Position numbers and translations under genes: made by a program. Positions 51,328 through 60,375 of a DNA stretch of 64,000 nt are shown one piece after another; within the stretch, counting starts at the first letter, position 1, and every line of letters starts with the position of its first letter. Location: positions 186,001 through 250,000 of the forward strand of contig MKTB01000015.1 in assembly GCA_001897525.1 (NCBI GenBank), written 5' to 3'. The DNA comes from Bacteroidetes bacterium 43-16 (GTDB lineage Bacteria > Bacteroidota > Bacteroidia > Chitinophagales > Chitinophagaceae). Below the pieces are notes generated by a model, which was not told the origin of the DNA, did no database searches, and worked only from the letters and a program-made list of their open reading frames with translations.

Positions 51328-51407
51328 TTGTCTGGGAGTAATTTGAGGGAGACATCTTGTCAACTCATAAAACACAGAAAAATCCAATCGGGAATGTGCT
51401 TAAAATA

Positions 51408-51441
51408 GATAAGGGCGGGCCATATGGCCCGCCCTTATCTT
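51408..51441. terminator. Perfect 15-bp palindrome after the OmpA gene
   Basis: Arms AGATAAGGGCGGGCC and complement around ATAT. On the minus strand it lies 18 nt beyond the stop of the OmpA gene and is followed by ATTTTAA, so it probably ends that transcript. Confidence 0.8.
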
Positions 51442-51458
51442 ATTACAGGATGCTTTCC

Positions 51459-53783
51459 TTAATTTCTTAATTTAAGATCCATTTCCACGCGACGGTTTTT
51501 CGTTCTTCCGGCGGCGGTTTTATTATCGGCTACAGGCTCATCCTGGCCATGGCCTACAGCGGTCAGGCGGCTCATATCTATACCTTTACCTACAAAGTAA
51601 GCTTTCACGGCATCTGCTCTTTCCTGGGAAAGCACCATATTGCGCTCTGCCTTACCGGTATTATCGGTATGCCCGTCAATGCTCATGTCATAGTCTACAT
51701 ATTCATTCAGGATCGCTACGATCTCGTCCAGTAATTTGTAGGAGTTTTTCTTGATCAGGGCTTTACCGGTCTCAAACTGTATGGCGGTGGCAGCAAAGGC
51801 TAAACGTTTTTTCACTTCGGCCCTCACTTCAGGACATCCCTGGTTCTCCCTGGTTCCCGGTACTTTAGGACATTTATCCAGGTGATCAGGTATACCATCG
51901 TTATCAGAATCAGGACATCCCTCATTTGCACGCGGTCCGGCATGCTCAGGGCACTTATCTTCCCAGTCTGCTATACCATCTCCATCTGTATCGTTACAGC
52001 CCTGGAATTCGGCTTTACCTGGTATATCCGGGCACTTATCGTCCATATCTGCAATACCATCACCATCACGATCAGGACAACCTTTGGTCGCCACCGTTCC
52101 CGGAATATCCGGACACAGGTCTTCATTATCGGCAATACCATCCCCATCACGATCGGGACAACCCTGCGCACTGGCCACACCCGGCACATCAGGACATTTA
52201 TCCAGGCTATCGACGATACCGTCTTTATCGGTATCCAGCGGCGGGCATCCTCGGTCTTCCCAGATCCCGGCTACACCGTTACATTTATCATATTTATTAG
52301 ACACTTTATCGCCATCACTGTCTTTCAGCTTACGCTTCATGATAGGCACCATGGCACCAAAATACACATTCACGCCTTTGGCCTGGTTAGTGGCCATAAA
52401 TGCCAGTGCATCATCTGTACCCAGGTACAAGCCTGCCACTCTTATACCAAGACCGGCTTTCAGGTTTTGGGTAAAGAAATTATAGGTGATCGGAAGCCCT
52501 ACAGTCAATAACTTATTTTCGTACCTCGGAGTCAGTGTAAGCTGAGAAGCGGAAAAAGGCGCATAGCTTTCTGTACCGGGGATGAATCCCTGGATATAGG
52601 TGGCATTAGCATAGAATTTATCATTGATATTGTAGTCAGCGCCCAGCACGATGGAGGTAGGCAGCGCCACATGTTGCCTACCGGAACCTTCTTCGTAAGT
52701 ATTATTAATACCCTGGCGAGTCAGGTAGTCTCTAAGCTTTGGAATATCGTTCTGGTATTCCCTGATGGTATCGTTGGACAAAACACCGGAGCCATTGACA
52801 TTCAGGTTGGTCGTATTTTTATAGGTAATCCTGCCAAAGTCGGTCAGTGCTGCAGAAAATCTCCATCTGTAACGATTGACTTCGGGATTAATATTATCTG
52901 TCCTTCCGTTCATCTCATAGGTAATAGCGGATTTATTTTTCTTGATCTCGTAGGTAAAGCCCAGATCGGCCCCTACTCCTGAAGCAGAACCATCAAATAA
53001 TGCTTTGGTCCTGTTGGAAAGATAATCCAGCAGGCTTTCTTCATTATCCAGGTCAGTTTTTTTGGCGCTGGTAGACCCGTTCATCCGGATAGAGCTGGCA
53101 TTGATCGTACCCCTGTTGGTACCGGAAGGGTCCGGCCTATACTCTCCATCCAGCTGGATGATATTGGTGCCTGCGTAGCTGAAGCCACCCAGGTATTTGG
53201 CCGTAATACCAAAGGACAAGGCATTTTTATCATTTTCCCACAAAGTGGTGGCATAAGTCAATGCCAGTTCGCTCCAGCCATTCACATTCACCCTCATGTT
53301 ATTAACATTAATATCGGTAACAGAGGAAGAATTATTGAACAATGTGCTGAAGAATTTTGAATCATAGCCACGGATACCTGCGGTAGTGCGGATGCGGTTG
53401 GTCAATGCAAAATGATGCTTATTGGCAAAGCTGGCGTAAATATTAAATACACTGACATCCAGGCCTCCTGCAAGGTCAAATTTATCTTTATTACCCCGGG
53501 TCAATATCTGGTCCATATCGGCGACACTAAGGCCTTTACCTGAGGTGAGATTATTGAAAATACCTTTAGAGTTAATGGTACCATAGCTTTGGTCCAGTCC
53601 TGCATTAAAAGAAACAATATCAATAGACCATTTTACTTTTGAATCTGCGATCAATGCCGGATTTAAATAGATAGATTTGGTAGGGAGATAATTGCCTGTA
53701 GCAACACCAAAAAGTCTCTGGGCATTTGCACCGGCCGTCAAGGCCAGGAATGCGGTAGTAATAAGTGTACATTTTCTTATCAT
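51459..53783 (-). CDS. Outer membrane OmpA-family protein with DUF5723 barrel and TSP3 repeats
   Basis: 774 aa from the ATG at 53783, where a signal peptide begins (MIRKCTLITTAFLALTAGANA); the frame runs further upstream. Residues about 25-490 are a DUF5723-type beta-barrel (LFGVATGNYLPTKSIYLNPALIAD); then six thrombospondin type 3 calcium repeats (DSDGDKVSNKYDKC, DTDKDGIVDSLDKC, and so on) to about 650; then an OmpA peptidoglycan-binding domain with GHTDNTGKAERN, SQERADAVKAYF and GRTKNRRVEM. Anchors the outer membrane to the cell wall. Confidence 0.93.
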   Translation of the reverse strand: MIRKCTLITTAFLALTAGANAQRLFGVATGNYLPTKSIYLNPALIADSKVKWSIDIVSFNAGLDQSYGTINSKGIFNNLTSGKGLSVADMDQILTRGNKDKFDLAGGLDVSVFNIYASFANKHHFALTNRIRTTAGIRGYDSKFFSTLFNNSSSVTDINVNNMRVNVNGWSELALTYATTLWENDKNALSFGITAKYLGGFSYAGTNIIQLDGEYRPDPSGTNRGTINASSIRMNGSTSAKKTDLDNEESLLDYLSNRTKALFDGSASGVGADLGFTYEIKKNKSAITYEMNGRTDNINPEVNRYRWRFSAALTDFGRITYKNTTNLNVNGSGVLSNDTIREYQNDIPKLRDYLTRQGINNTYEEGSGRQHVALPTSIVLGADYNINDKFYANATYIQGFIPGTESYAPFSASQLTLTPRYENKLLTVGLPITYNFFTQNLKAGLGIRVAGLYLGTDDALAFMATNQAKGVNVYFGAMVPIMKRKLKDSDGDKVSNKYDKCNGVAGIWEDRGCPPLDTDKDGIVDSLDKCPDVPGVASAQGCPDRDGDGIADNEDLCPDIPGTVATKGCPDRDGDGIADMDDKCPDIPGKAEFQGCNDTDGDGIADWEDKCPEHAGPRANEGCPDSDNDGIPDHLDKCPKVPGTRENQGCPEVRAEVKKRLAFAATAIQFETGKALIKKNSYKLLDEIVAILNEYVDYDMSIDGHTDNTGKAERNMVLSQERADAVKAYFVGKGIDMSRLTAVGHGQDEPVADNKTAAGRTKNRRVEMDLKLRN

Positions 53784-53997
53784 AAAATCATAAATTTTGA
53801 CCCAATACGAAGATACTATAAACAAAGACAATATGTTAATGTTTTCAATAAAAAAACAAATATGAATTGCGCAGTAGATTGGCATACAGACCACTAAACA
53901 CCAATTATTCTATTCATTAAAAAATAAAACCATATAACAAGCCCTAAATTAGCCTTTAAAAAACAATGGCAAACTTAGGTTGGTAGTTAATTTTAAT

Positions 53998-54005
53998 TAA
54001 ATTTG
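53998..54005 (+). promoter_or_regulatory. -7 promoter element of the response regulator gene
   Basis: TAAATTTG (TAnnTTTG), 25 nt before the ATG at 54031. A TTG lies 15 nt upstream, shorter than usual. Confidence 0.5.
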
Positions 54006-54030
54006 CTACAAACATCAATACTAATATTAT

Positions 54031-54723
54031 ATGAGTGTGAAGGCAAAGATTCTTTTGGTTGAAGATGATGCATCTCTTGGATTCGTGGTAAAAGACAGTT
54101 TGGAAGACAGTGGATATGAAGTATTACTTTGCAATGACGGAGAAAGCGGCTGGCAGCAGTTTATGCGTAACAATGTTGATATTTGTTTGTTGGATGTAAT
54201 GCTGCCCCGTAAAGATGGCATGACCCTGGCAACACAGATCCGTAAAAAAAATGAGAAAGTACCTATTCTTTTCCTGACCGCGAGGAATATGGATGAAGAT
54301 AAGATAGCAGGCTTTAAGGCCGGGGGCGATGACTATATCGTTAAGCCCTTCAATATGGAAGAACTTATTTTGCGCCTGGAAGTGTTCCTCAAACGTACCC
54401 GCGAAGACCGGGTGATGGACGAGCAGATCGTTTTTGGTACGGATAGTTACTTTGACTACGATAATCTATTATTAGTCAACCAGAACAACCCGCTGCAGCT
54501 CACGCAAAAAGAGGCTGACCTGTTCCGCTACCTGATCCAGAATAAAAATGCGGTGCTTAAGCGCGAAGATATCCTGATCAATGTATGGGGAAAGGATGAT
54601 TATTTCCTGGGGAGAAGTATGGATGTATTTATGACCAAGGTGAGAAAATACATTAAAGATATTAAAGGTTTGGAGTTACAAACTATTCATGGCGTTGGTT
54701 TTAAGCTGATTTTTGAACAATAA
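54031..54723 (+). CDS. OmpR/PhoB-type response regulator
   Basis: 230 aa. Receiver domain with acidic pair Asp12/Asp13, phosphoacceptor Asp55 in CLLDVMLP, Thr83 in FLTAR and Lys105 in IVKPFN; C-terminal winged helix (LTQKEADLFRYLIQNKNAVLKREDIL, YFLGRSMDVFMTKVRKYI, LQTIHGVGFKL). No histidine kinase gene lies beside it, so the partner is elsewhere. Single gene before accD. Confidence 0.95.
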   Translation: MSVKAKILLVEDDASLGFVVKDSLEDSGYEVLLCNDGESGWQQFMRNNVDICLLDVMLPRKDGMTLATQIRKKNEKVPILFLTARNMDEDKIAGFKAGGDDYIVKPFNMEELILRLEVFLKRTREDRVMDEQIVFGTDSYFDYDNLLLVNQNNPLQLTQKEADLFRYLIQNKNAVLKREDILINVWGKDDYFLGRSMDVFMTKVRKYIKDIKGLELQTIHGVGFKLIFEQ

Positions 54724-54725
54724 GT

Positions 54726-54754
54726 TTGGTACAAATTCAAAAGTACTATCTTTG
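54726..54754 (+). promoter_or_regulatory. Promoter of accD
   Basis: TTG (54726-54728), 18-nt spacer, TATCTTTG (54747-54754); ATG at 54778. The -33 element starts three bases after the response regulator stop. Confidence 0.78.
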
Positions 54755-54777
54755 TCCCCCCTTAAAATTAGAAATTT

Positions 54778-55629
54778 ATGAGTAGTTGGTTCAAAAGAAT
54801 ATCAAAAAGTATTTCTACCGAAACCAAAGAAAAAAAGGAAGTACCGGATGGCCTTTGGCATAAATGTAGTTCCTGTAAAGAAACATACACGACTGATGCT
54901 TTAGCAGCCAACCTGTATGTATGCCCTAAATGTAATTTCCACAACAGGATTAATTCTAAAGAGTATTTCGACATCGTTTTTGATGAAGGACAATATGAAG
55001 AGCTCTTTGCCAATATCGTACCTAAAGATCACCTGGAGTTTGTAGATGTAAAACCCTACAAAAACAGGCTGGAAGCGGCCCAAAAGCAAACAGGCCTTAA
55101 GGATGCGATGACCGTGGGTTATGGTAAGATCAACGGCCAGCAACTGGTGATCGCCTGTATGAACTTCAATTTCATCGGCGGTTCTATGGGCTCTGTGGTA
55201 GGTGAAAAAATAGCCCGTGCTATTGATTATGCGATCAAGCATAAATCAGCATTTATGATCATCAGCAAATCTGGTGGTGCCCGGATGATGGAAAGTGCCT
55301 TCTCGCTGATGCAAATGGCTAAAACTTCTGCTAAGCTGAACCAGCTTGCAGATGCCAAGCTGCCTTATATTTCTTTCCTGACCGATCCTACTACCGGTGG
55401 CGTAACGGCTTCTTTTGCGATGCTGGGCGATATCAATATTGCAGAGCCTAATGCATTGATCGGCTTTGCCGGACCAAGGATCATTAAAGAAACGATCCGC
55501 AAAGACCTGCCTGCAGGTTTCCAGCGTTCAGAATTCCTGCTGGACCACGGCTTCCTGGACTTTATTGTGGACCGTAAAGAATTGAAAGCAAAACTGAGTG
55601 ATGTCATTCAATGGTTCGGCACGAAATAA
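54778..55629 (+). CDS. accD: Acetyl-CoA carboxylase carboxyltransferase beta subunit
   Basis: First committed step of fatty acid synthesis, with AccA. 283 aa. N-terminal zinc ribbon with C30, C33, C49, C52; carboxyltransferase core [44 protein letters not shown] and [12 protein letters not shown]. Monocistronic between its own promoter and a terminator. Confidence 0.98.
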   Translation: MSSWFKRISKSISTETKEKKEVPDGLWHKCSSCKETYTTDALAANLYVCPKCNFHNRINSKEYFDIVFDEGQYEELFANIVPKDHLEFVDVKPYKNRLEAAQKQTGLKDAMTVGYGKINGQQLVIACMNFNFIGGSMGSVVGEKIARAIDYAIKHKSAFMIISKSGGARMMESAFSLMQMAKTSAKLNQLADAKLPYISFLTDPTTGGVTASFAMLGDINIAEPNALIGFAGPRIIKETIRKDLPAGFQRSEFLLDHGFLDFIVDRKELKAKLSDVIQWFGTK

Positions 55630-55648
55630 GCCGTTCCACTTTAATCAT

Positions 55649-55689
55649 AAAAAAAATCCCGTCCCTGATATCAGGTACGGGATTTTTTT
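55649..55689. terminator. Two-way intrinsic terminator
   Basis: Stem AAAAAATCCCGT / ACGGGATTTTTT with CCTGATATCAGG inside, between convergent accD and hbd. Confidence 0.9.
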
Positions 55690-55724
55690 AGTTTAAAACA
55701 ATGCTTTGGATGCTCTTGCTGTGC

Positions 55725-56693
55725 TTAAGCGTTCCATCTTTTATCAGCAAAACGCTCACTGATCACTAATTCTTTACTGCCTGCAGTATATTTATAGAAT
55801 CCTTCTCCGGATTTAACACCATAGTATCCTGCCTGTACCATATTGGCCAGCAAAGTAGCCGGGGCATACTTTTGATTGCCAAAGCCCATATGTAATACGT
55901 TCATGATGGACAAACAAGTGTCCAGACCGATGAAGTCGGCCAGTTGTAAAGGACCCATAGGATGAGCCATACCCAGTTTCATGATCGTATCGATCTCTTC
56001 TACACCGGCAACACCTTCCTGTAAGCTGGTGATCGCTTCGTTGATCATCGGCATCAGGATACGGTTGGCGATAAAGCCAGGGTAATCATTAACTACGCAG
56101 GGTACTTTACCGATAAATGCAGTTAATTCATGAATTACTTTAGTTACTTCTTTGGTAGTAGCATAACCATTAATGATCTCTACCAGCTTCATTACCGGTA
56201 CAGGGTTCATGAAGTGCATACCGATCACCTGTCCTGGTCTTGAAGTATGAGAACCGATACGTGTGATAGAGATAGAAGAGGTATTGGTAGCTAAAATGGC
56301 ATGTGCCGGAGCTAAACGGTCAATATCTTTAAAAATACGCAGTTTAAGATCAATGCTTTCTGTAGCTGCTTCAATGATCAGGTCTGCATCCTGGATACCT
56401 TCTCCCAGATCTGTAAACGTAGTGATATTAGCTAAAGCTTTTTCTTTCTGCTCTTCGGTTAAAGCCCCTTTGCTCAGTTGACGGTCCATATTTTTGGTAA
56501 TGTTACCTATGGCTTTGTCTAATGCGGCCTGGGCGATATCGATCATGTGCACTTTGAAGCCGTTTTGAGCAAACACGTGTACAATCCCGTTACCCATTGT
56601 ACCTGCACCGATTACAGATACTGTTTTAATTTCATTAATACTATTGATAACTTTTATTCCATCCATAGTATCTTGTGTTAATACATCTGACAT
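55725..56693 (-). CDS. hbd: 3-hydroxybutyryl-CoA dehydrogenase
   Basis: 322 aa from the ATG at 56693, preferred over the frame extension because the -7 box overlaps the latter. NAD site SVIGAGTMGNGIVHVFAQNG, catalytic His in GMHFMNPVPVMKLVEI, Asn in VNDYPGFIANRIL, C-terminal helical domain AHPMGPLQLADFIGLD. Acts in beta-oxidation or in polyhydroxybutyrate/butyrate-type pathways; no thiolase or crotonase is near. Confidence 0.95.
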   Translation of the reverse strand: MSDVLTQDTMDGIKVINSINEIKTVSVIGAGTMGNGIVHVFAQNGFKVHMIDIAQAALDKAIGNITKNMDRQLSKGALTEEQKEKALANITTFTDLGEGIQDADLIIEAATESIDLKLRIFKDIDRLAPAHAILATNTSSISITRIGSHTSRPGQVIGMHFMNPVPVMKLVEIINGYATTKEVTKVIHELTAFIGKVPCVVNDYPGFIANRILMPMINEAITSLQEGVAGVEEIDTIMKLGMAHPMGPLQLADFIGLDTCLSIMNVLHMGFGNQKYAPATLLANMVQAGYYGVKSGEGFYKYTAGSKELVISERFADKRWNA

Positions 56694-56716
56694 TTGAAAA
56701 ATTTTAAAAAAACACA

Positions 56717-56724
56717 CAAATATA
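56717..56724 (-). promoter_or_regulatory. -7 promoter element of hbd
   Basis: Minus strand TATATTTG (TAnnTTTG), 23 nt before the ATG at 56693. Its place within the longest frame decides the start. Confidence 0.6.
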
Positions 56725-56863
56725 ACGTAATTAAGTGCAAACTATTACTTAAATACTTGTAAAGGCCCGGAGTTTACAGGTAATTTTGTATAGGCGGATG
56801 GCTTCTGGTATTTTATGTTTATCTTCGCGCCTTGCTTTAGCAATTAATTTAGACAAAGATTAT

Positions 56864-57556
56864 ATGCCGCAATCGCATTTAAAAGTGGAGCAATTCACAA
56901 ATAATAAGTTCCTGAGGGCTTGCTCAAAAATTATTTCCATCGTTTGCCACCCGGTATTCATGCCCGTAGTCATGGCTTATGTGCTGTTCTTGATCAACAG
57001 GACCAGTTTCGGAGGGGTGGCTCCTGCCAAAATGTATGAATGGCTGGGTATCCTGGCACTCAATACGATCTTCTTTCCGCTGGTCACCGTATTCCTGTTA
57101 AAGAGATTGAATTTTATTGAAAGCATTTACCTGCATACCTCTAAAGACCGCATCATTCCGCTGATCGCCACCATGACCTTTTATTTCTGGGCCTATATGG
57201 TGTTCAAGAATTTCAAACCGCCGACCGTAAGCCCACTGATCCTGAAGATCTTCCTTTTGGGTAATTTCTGGGGTATCATCTGTGTGTTTATGGTCAATAT
57301 TTTCAAAAAAGTAAGTATGCATACTGCCGGGGCCGGTAGTATGATCGGTATATTGATCGTGATGATGATCACCAGCAGGGTGGATATTTTTGGGGCGCTG
57401 ATGATCTCGCTGTTAATTGCCGGGCTTATCGGTACCTCCAGACTGGTCTTAAGGGCACACACTCGCGGGGAGATCGGCCTGGGCTATATCCTGGGTATCG
57501 TGTCGCAACTGGGCGCTTATCTCTACCTCACCCGGTTGATCAATATATTTGACTAA
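56864..57556 (+). CDS. Integral membrane protein, PAP2-like
   Basis: 230 aa from the ATG at 56864. Six membrane segments. KVSMHTAGAGS in the middle and TSRLVLRAHTRGEIGLGYILG toward the C terminus resemble the SxxxH and RxxxxxH parts of PAP2-type phosphatases, but the KxxxxxxRP motif is not evident. Possibly a lipid phosphatase relative or merely of similar shape. A TATCTTCG (one base off the -7 consensus) at 56819-56826 supports this start over the longer frame. Confidence 0.7.
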   Translation: MPQSHLKVEQFTNNKFLRACSKIISIVCHPVFMPVVMAYVLFLINRTSFGGVAPAKMYEWLGILALNTIFFPLVTVFLLKRLNFIESIYLHTSKDRIIPLIATMTFYFWAYMVFKNFKPPTVSPLILKIFLLGNFWGIICVFMVNIFKKVSMHTAGAGSMIGILIVMMITSRVDIFGALMISLLIAGLIGTSRLVLRAHTRGEIGLGYILGIVSQLGAYLYLTRLINIFD

Positions 57557-57577
57557 GAAATAGCCTGGAAACGATAC

Positions 57578-57609
57578 AACCTATAAGGTTTTTGAAACCT
57601 TATAGATTT
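57578..57609. terminator. Palindromic terminator repeat, copy C
   Basis: AACCTATAAGGTTTTT / GAAACCTTATAGATTT, one mismatch in the arms, 21 nt after the membrane protein gene and before a convergent hydrolase gene. Confidence 0.82.
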
Positions 57610-57621
57610 TGCTGTACGGCT

Positions 57622-57634
57622 AAGAGATGTCTCC
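57622..57634 (-). repeat. Fragment of the interspersed repeat
   Basis: Minus strand GGAGACATCTCTT, identical to the end of the element at 51129-51173. Lies between copy C of the palindrome and the hydrolase gene. Confidence 0.5.
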
Positions 57635-57659
57635 GGCCGAATACCGCAAACAATTTTTT

Positions 57660-58445
57660 TTATACAGCCGCATTTCCCTGTAAGATCAGTTGCTGATTAA
57701 TGAAGCCTGCAGCAGCTTCCAGCACCAGTTCCGGCGCTTCTTTATGCGGTGTATGCCCGATACCGGGCAGTATAAATGATACCGCAATACCCGGAGGTTT
57801 GTTGATGGTCTGTGTTACCTGTGCTAAGGAACCATACTCATCTTTTGCTCCCTGGATGAATAAAAGCGGGGATTGCATCTTCACCAGCAGCTGTTCCACA
57901 TTCCATTCCCGGTAATCGTCCCGGGTCCAGGTGAGGGTCCAGGCCTTGAACAGGGTATCTACCTTATCGCCATGGTATTTCTTCAATCGCTCGCCGAGAT
58001 TAGTGTTGGTGTAGGCCAGCATTGCTGCGCGTACGCCCTCAAGGGTAACGGGCTCTACAAATATATGTGCGGCCTCGACTATGGTGAGGCATACGTGCTC
58101 CGGAAAGAGGCTGGCCATCAATAAGGCAATAGTTCCGCCATCGCTGTGCCCGAAGAGGATGGGCTGCCCTACCCCGAAATGGGCCAGCAGCTCATTCAGT
58201 TGAATAGCTTCCAGTTCCATATAATTCACCGGCCTCACATAACCTGCCATAGGCTCAGATAATCCGTAGCCCAGCCGGTCATACACCAGGATATTGCATT
58301 GTGTGGCCTTTGCCAGTTGCTCCGGGAAGTCGCGCCATAACTGTACGCAGCCCAGTGAATCATGCAGGAATACTAAGGTCGGACGGCCTTCAAAAAGCTG
58401 GTGTTGCTCCACGTACATTCCTTTAAAATGGCTCTTTGTTATCAT
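57660..58445 (-). CDS. Alpha/beta hydrolase
   Basis: 261 aa. LVFLHDSLGC (oxyanion region), nucleophile Ser in FGHSDGGTIA, Asp in FIQGAKDEYG, His in GIGHTPHKEAPE. A general esterase or lactonase-type member; substrate unknown. Starts 6 nt after the Lrp-type regulator stop, so the two are co-transcribed. Confidence 0.88.
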   Translation of the reverse strand: MITKSHFKGMYVEQHQLFEGRPTLVFLHDSLGCVQLWRDFPEQLAKATQCNILVYDRLGYGLSEPMAGYVRPVNYMELEAIQLNELLAHFGVGQPILFGHSDGGTIALLMASLFPEHVCLTIVEAAHIFVEPVTLEGVRAAMLAYTNTNLGERLKKYHGDKVDTLFKAWTLTWTRDDYREWNVEQLLVKMQSPLLFIQGAKDEYGSLAQVTQTINKPPGIAVSFILPGIGHTPHKEAPELVLEAAAGFINQQLILQGNAAV

Positions 58446-58451
58446 CTGAAT

Positions 58452-58913
58452 TTATAAGGGGATCTGGGTCCTTGTCTTCACCAGGTCCATAGCCACAAAA
58501 GTTTTAAAGTTTTTAATATTGGGATTGCTGAAGAAGATATCCCGGGTCAGCAATTCATATTCCTGCATAGAGGCTACTAAAAGTATCAATACAAAGTCGG
58601 TCTGCCCGGTTACGTAATAGCATTGCTGCACTGCCGGGCAGTTTTTGAAGACTGCTTTTGTTTCTTCCACATCTTTGATCTTTTCCCGTTCCATACTTAC
58701 TTCTACGATAATCGTCAGCAGATTACCTAGATGCTCCCGGTTAAGAATGGCCACATTATCGACGATATAGCCGAGTTGGGTCATCCGCTTGATGCGCCTT
58801 TGTACCGCCGCTGCAGACAGGCCTATATGCTCACCGATATCCCTTTGTGGCTGGTAGTTATCGGCCTGCAGGATGCGTAAAATTGAAATATCGAAACTAT
58901 CCAGTGCTTCCAT
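58452..58913 (-). CDS. Lrp/AsnC family transcriptional regulator
   Basis: 153 aa from the ATG at 58913. N-terminal helix-turn-helix (QRDIGEHIGLSAAAVQRRIKRM) and C-terminal RAM ligand-binding domain (VQQCYYVTGQTDFVLILLV). Family members sense amino acids. Divergent from the EamA transporter gene at 59012, a common layout for an amino acid exporter with its regulator. Confidence 0.93.
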   Translation of the reverse strand: MEALDSFDISILRILQADNYQPQRDIGEHIGLSAAAVQRRIKRMTQLGYIVDNVAILNREHLGNLLTIIVEVSMEREKIKDVEETKAVFKNCPAVQQCYYVTGQTDFVLILLVASMQEYELLTRDIFFSNPNIKNFKTFVAMDLVKTRTQIPL

Positions 58914-58981
58914 AGGGTGAAAATGAAACAAAATTGCAAAAACAGCTCCAAAATTAAGGAAATATTGCAGCCTTGCCGCGC

Positions 58982-58989
58982 TAGCTTTG
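58982..58989 (+). promoter_or_regulatory. -7 promoter element of the EamA transporter gene
   Basis: TAGCTTTG (TAnnTTTG), 22 nt before the ATG at 59012. Confidence 0.55.
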
Positions 58990-59011
58990 CAAAATATATA
59001 CTTGTAATTTC

Positions 59012-59953
59012 ATGAATTTTCCGGAACAAACTGCAGGCGGGCAAAGCAACAGGGCAAAAGGTATTTTTTATGCGGTAGTGGCCGCTACGCTCTGGGGCGT
59101 ATCCGGCACTTTCGGTCAATACATTTTCCAGGAAAAACAGGTAAATGTAGAATGGATGATCACGGTGAGGATGTTGTGCTCCGGCATTGTTTTACTGCTG
59201 CTCGGCCTGGCCCGTAACCGGAAAGAGGTATTATCGGTCTGGAGCAATAAAAAAGATGCACGGCAGCTGTTTATTTTCAGCATTACGGGTATGCTGGCGG
59301 TACAGTACACTTACTTTGCGGCCATCAAGCATTCCAATGCGGCTACCGCAACTATTTTACAGTATGCCGGACCTGTATTGATCGCGGTTTACCTGGCCTT
59401 AAAGCAAAAGCGCCTGCCCAAATTACCCGAAATCATTGCGATCTTACTAGCTGTAGCCGGCACTTTACTTTTAGTGACACATGCTGATTTCACACAGTTA
59501 AACATTACCCCTACGGCCCTGCTATTCGGCATTGCTTCTGCGGTAGCCCTGGCTATCTATACCTTACAGCCGGTGAGCCTCTTAAATAAGTATAATTCTA
59601 CCGTAGTCATTGGCTGGGGTATGCTGCTGGGCGGCCTGGTCTTTTCATTCATCAAAGCGCCCTGGGAGATAGAGGGTATCTGGGACAGGTCTACCTTAAT
59701 ATCGGTCCTATTCATTATCCTCTTCGGCACTTTAACGGCTTTCTATACTTACCTCACTGCGGTCAAGTTGATCGGTGGACAAAAGACGAGCCTGCTCGCC
59801 TCTGCAGAACCTTTATCGGCTACCATCATCGCTGTGTTATGGCTGCAAACACCCTTCAACTGGATCGACTACCTGGGTAGTCTTTGTATTATCTCCACGA
59901 TCTTCCTCCTGAGCTACAAACCGAAACCCAAAACAATCCCCTTAGCGGAATAA
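59012..59953 (+). CDS. EamA/DMT family transporter
   Basis: 313 aa, ten membrane segments in two EamA repeats (GIFYAVVAATLWGVSGTFG and ALLFGIASAVALAIYTLQPVSLL). Likely exports amino acids or metabolites. Divergent from the Lrp-type gene, its probable regulator; 98 nt between starts. Confidence 0.92.
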   Translation: MNFPEQTAGGQSNRAKGIFYAVVAATLWGVSGTFGQYIFQEKQVNVEWMITVRMLCSGIVLLLLGLARNRKEVLSVWSNKKDARQLFIFSITGMLAVQYTYFAAIKHSNAATATILQYAGPVLIAVYLALKQKRLPKLPEIIAILLAVAGTLLLVTHADFTQLNITPTALLFGIASAVALAIYTLQPVSLLNKYNSTVVIGWGMLLGGLVFSFIKAPWEIEGIWDRSTLISVLFIILFGTLTAFYTYLTAVKLIGGQKTSLLASAEPLSATIIAVLWLQTPFNWIDYLGSLCIISTIFLLSYKPKPKTIPLAE

Positions 59954-59996
59954 TTCCTGGGCATCAAACCGGGATGACTTCAGCTATAAACGTGGA

Positions 59997-60368
59997 TCAG
60001 TATTTCTGGTGTAAACCGATACGGTTGCCTTCACTATCTTCGATCTCTGCCACTTTTACGCGAATGGAGTCATGGCTGGTGACCGGGTACAGGAGCTTTG
60101 CGCCTGCTGCTATGGCTCTTGCTACCGACTGTTTTATATCATTGGTAAAAAGGTAAAGCAATACGCCCTGGGTTGTTGGAACATAGGTGTCACCTTTTGC
60201 CAGGGCACCGCTAATACCGCTTGCCTGCACGTCAAAGGGCAGGTAGGCCATATCTATCCCGTCAAACTGCTCCTGTTCAAAGCGGAAAGCAAAGACTTCT
60301 TCATAAAAAACCATGGCCCGGTGCATATCTGTCACCGGGATCTCGAAATAAACGGCCGGATTACTCAT
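59997..60368 (-). CDS. VOC family protein (glyoxalase-like) 1
   Basis: 123 aa: PAVYFEIPVTDMHRAMVFYEEVFAFRFE beginning, ending VAEIEDSEGNRIGLHQ. Two betaalphabetabetabeta modules; likely a metal-dependent or metal-free VOC enzyme of unknown substrate. Separated from the next VOC gene by 7 nt. Confidence 0.85.
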   Translation of the reverse strand: MSNPAVYFEIPVTDMHRAMVFYEEVFAFRFEQEQFDGIDMAYLPFDVQASGISGALAKGDTYVPTTQGVLLYLFTNDIKQSVARAIAAGAKLLYPVTSHDSIRVKVAEIEDSEGNRIGLHQKY

Positions 60369-60375
60369 CCTATAT

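Noticed and set aside
51089-51387. Open frames of 88 and 68 codons with repeated SIHYFLFTIFYSLF peptide
   Set aside because: They are translations of the 7-bp repeats on the minus strand; no start context and no coding signal.
51882-52511. 209-codon frame opposite the TSP3 repeats of the OmpA gene
   Set aside because: A shadow of the Asp-rich calcium repeats; no independent support.
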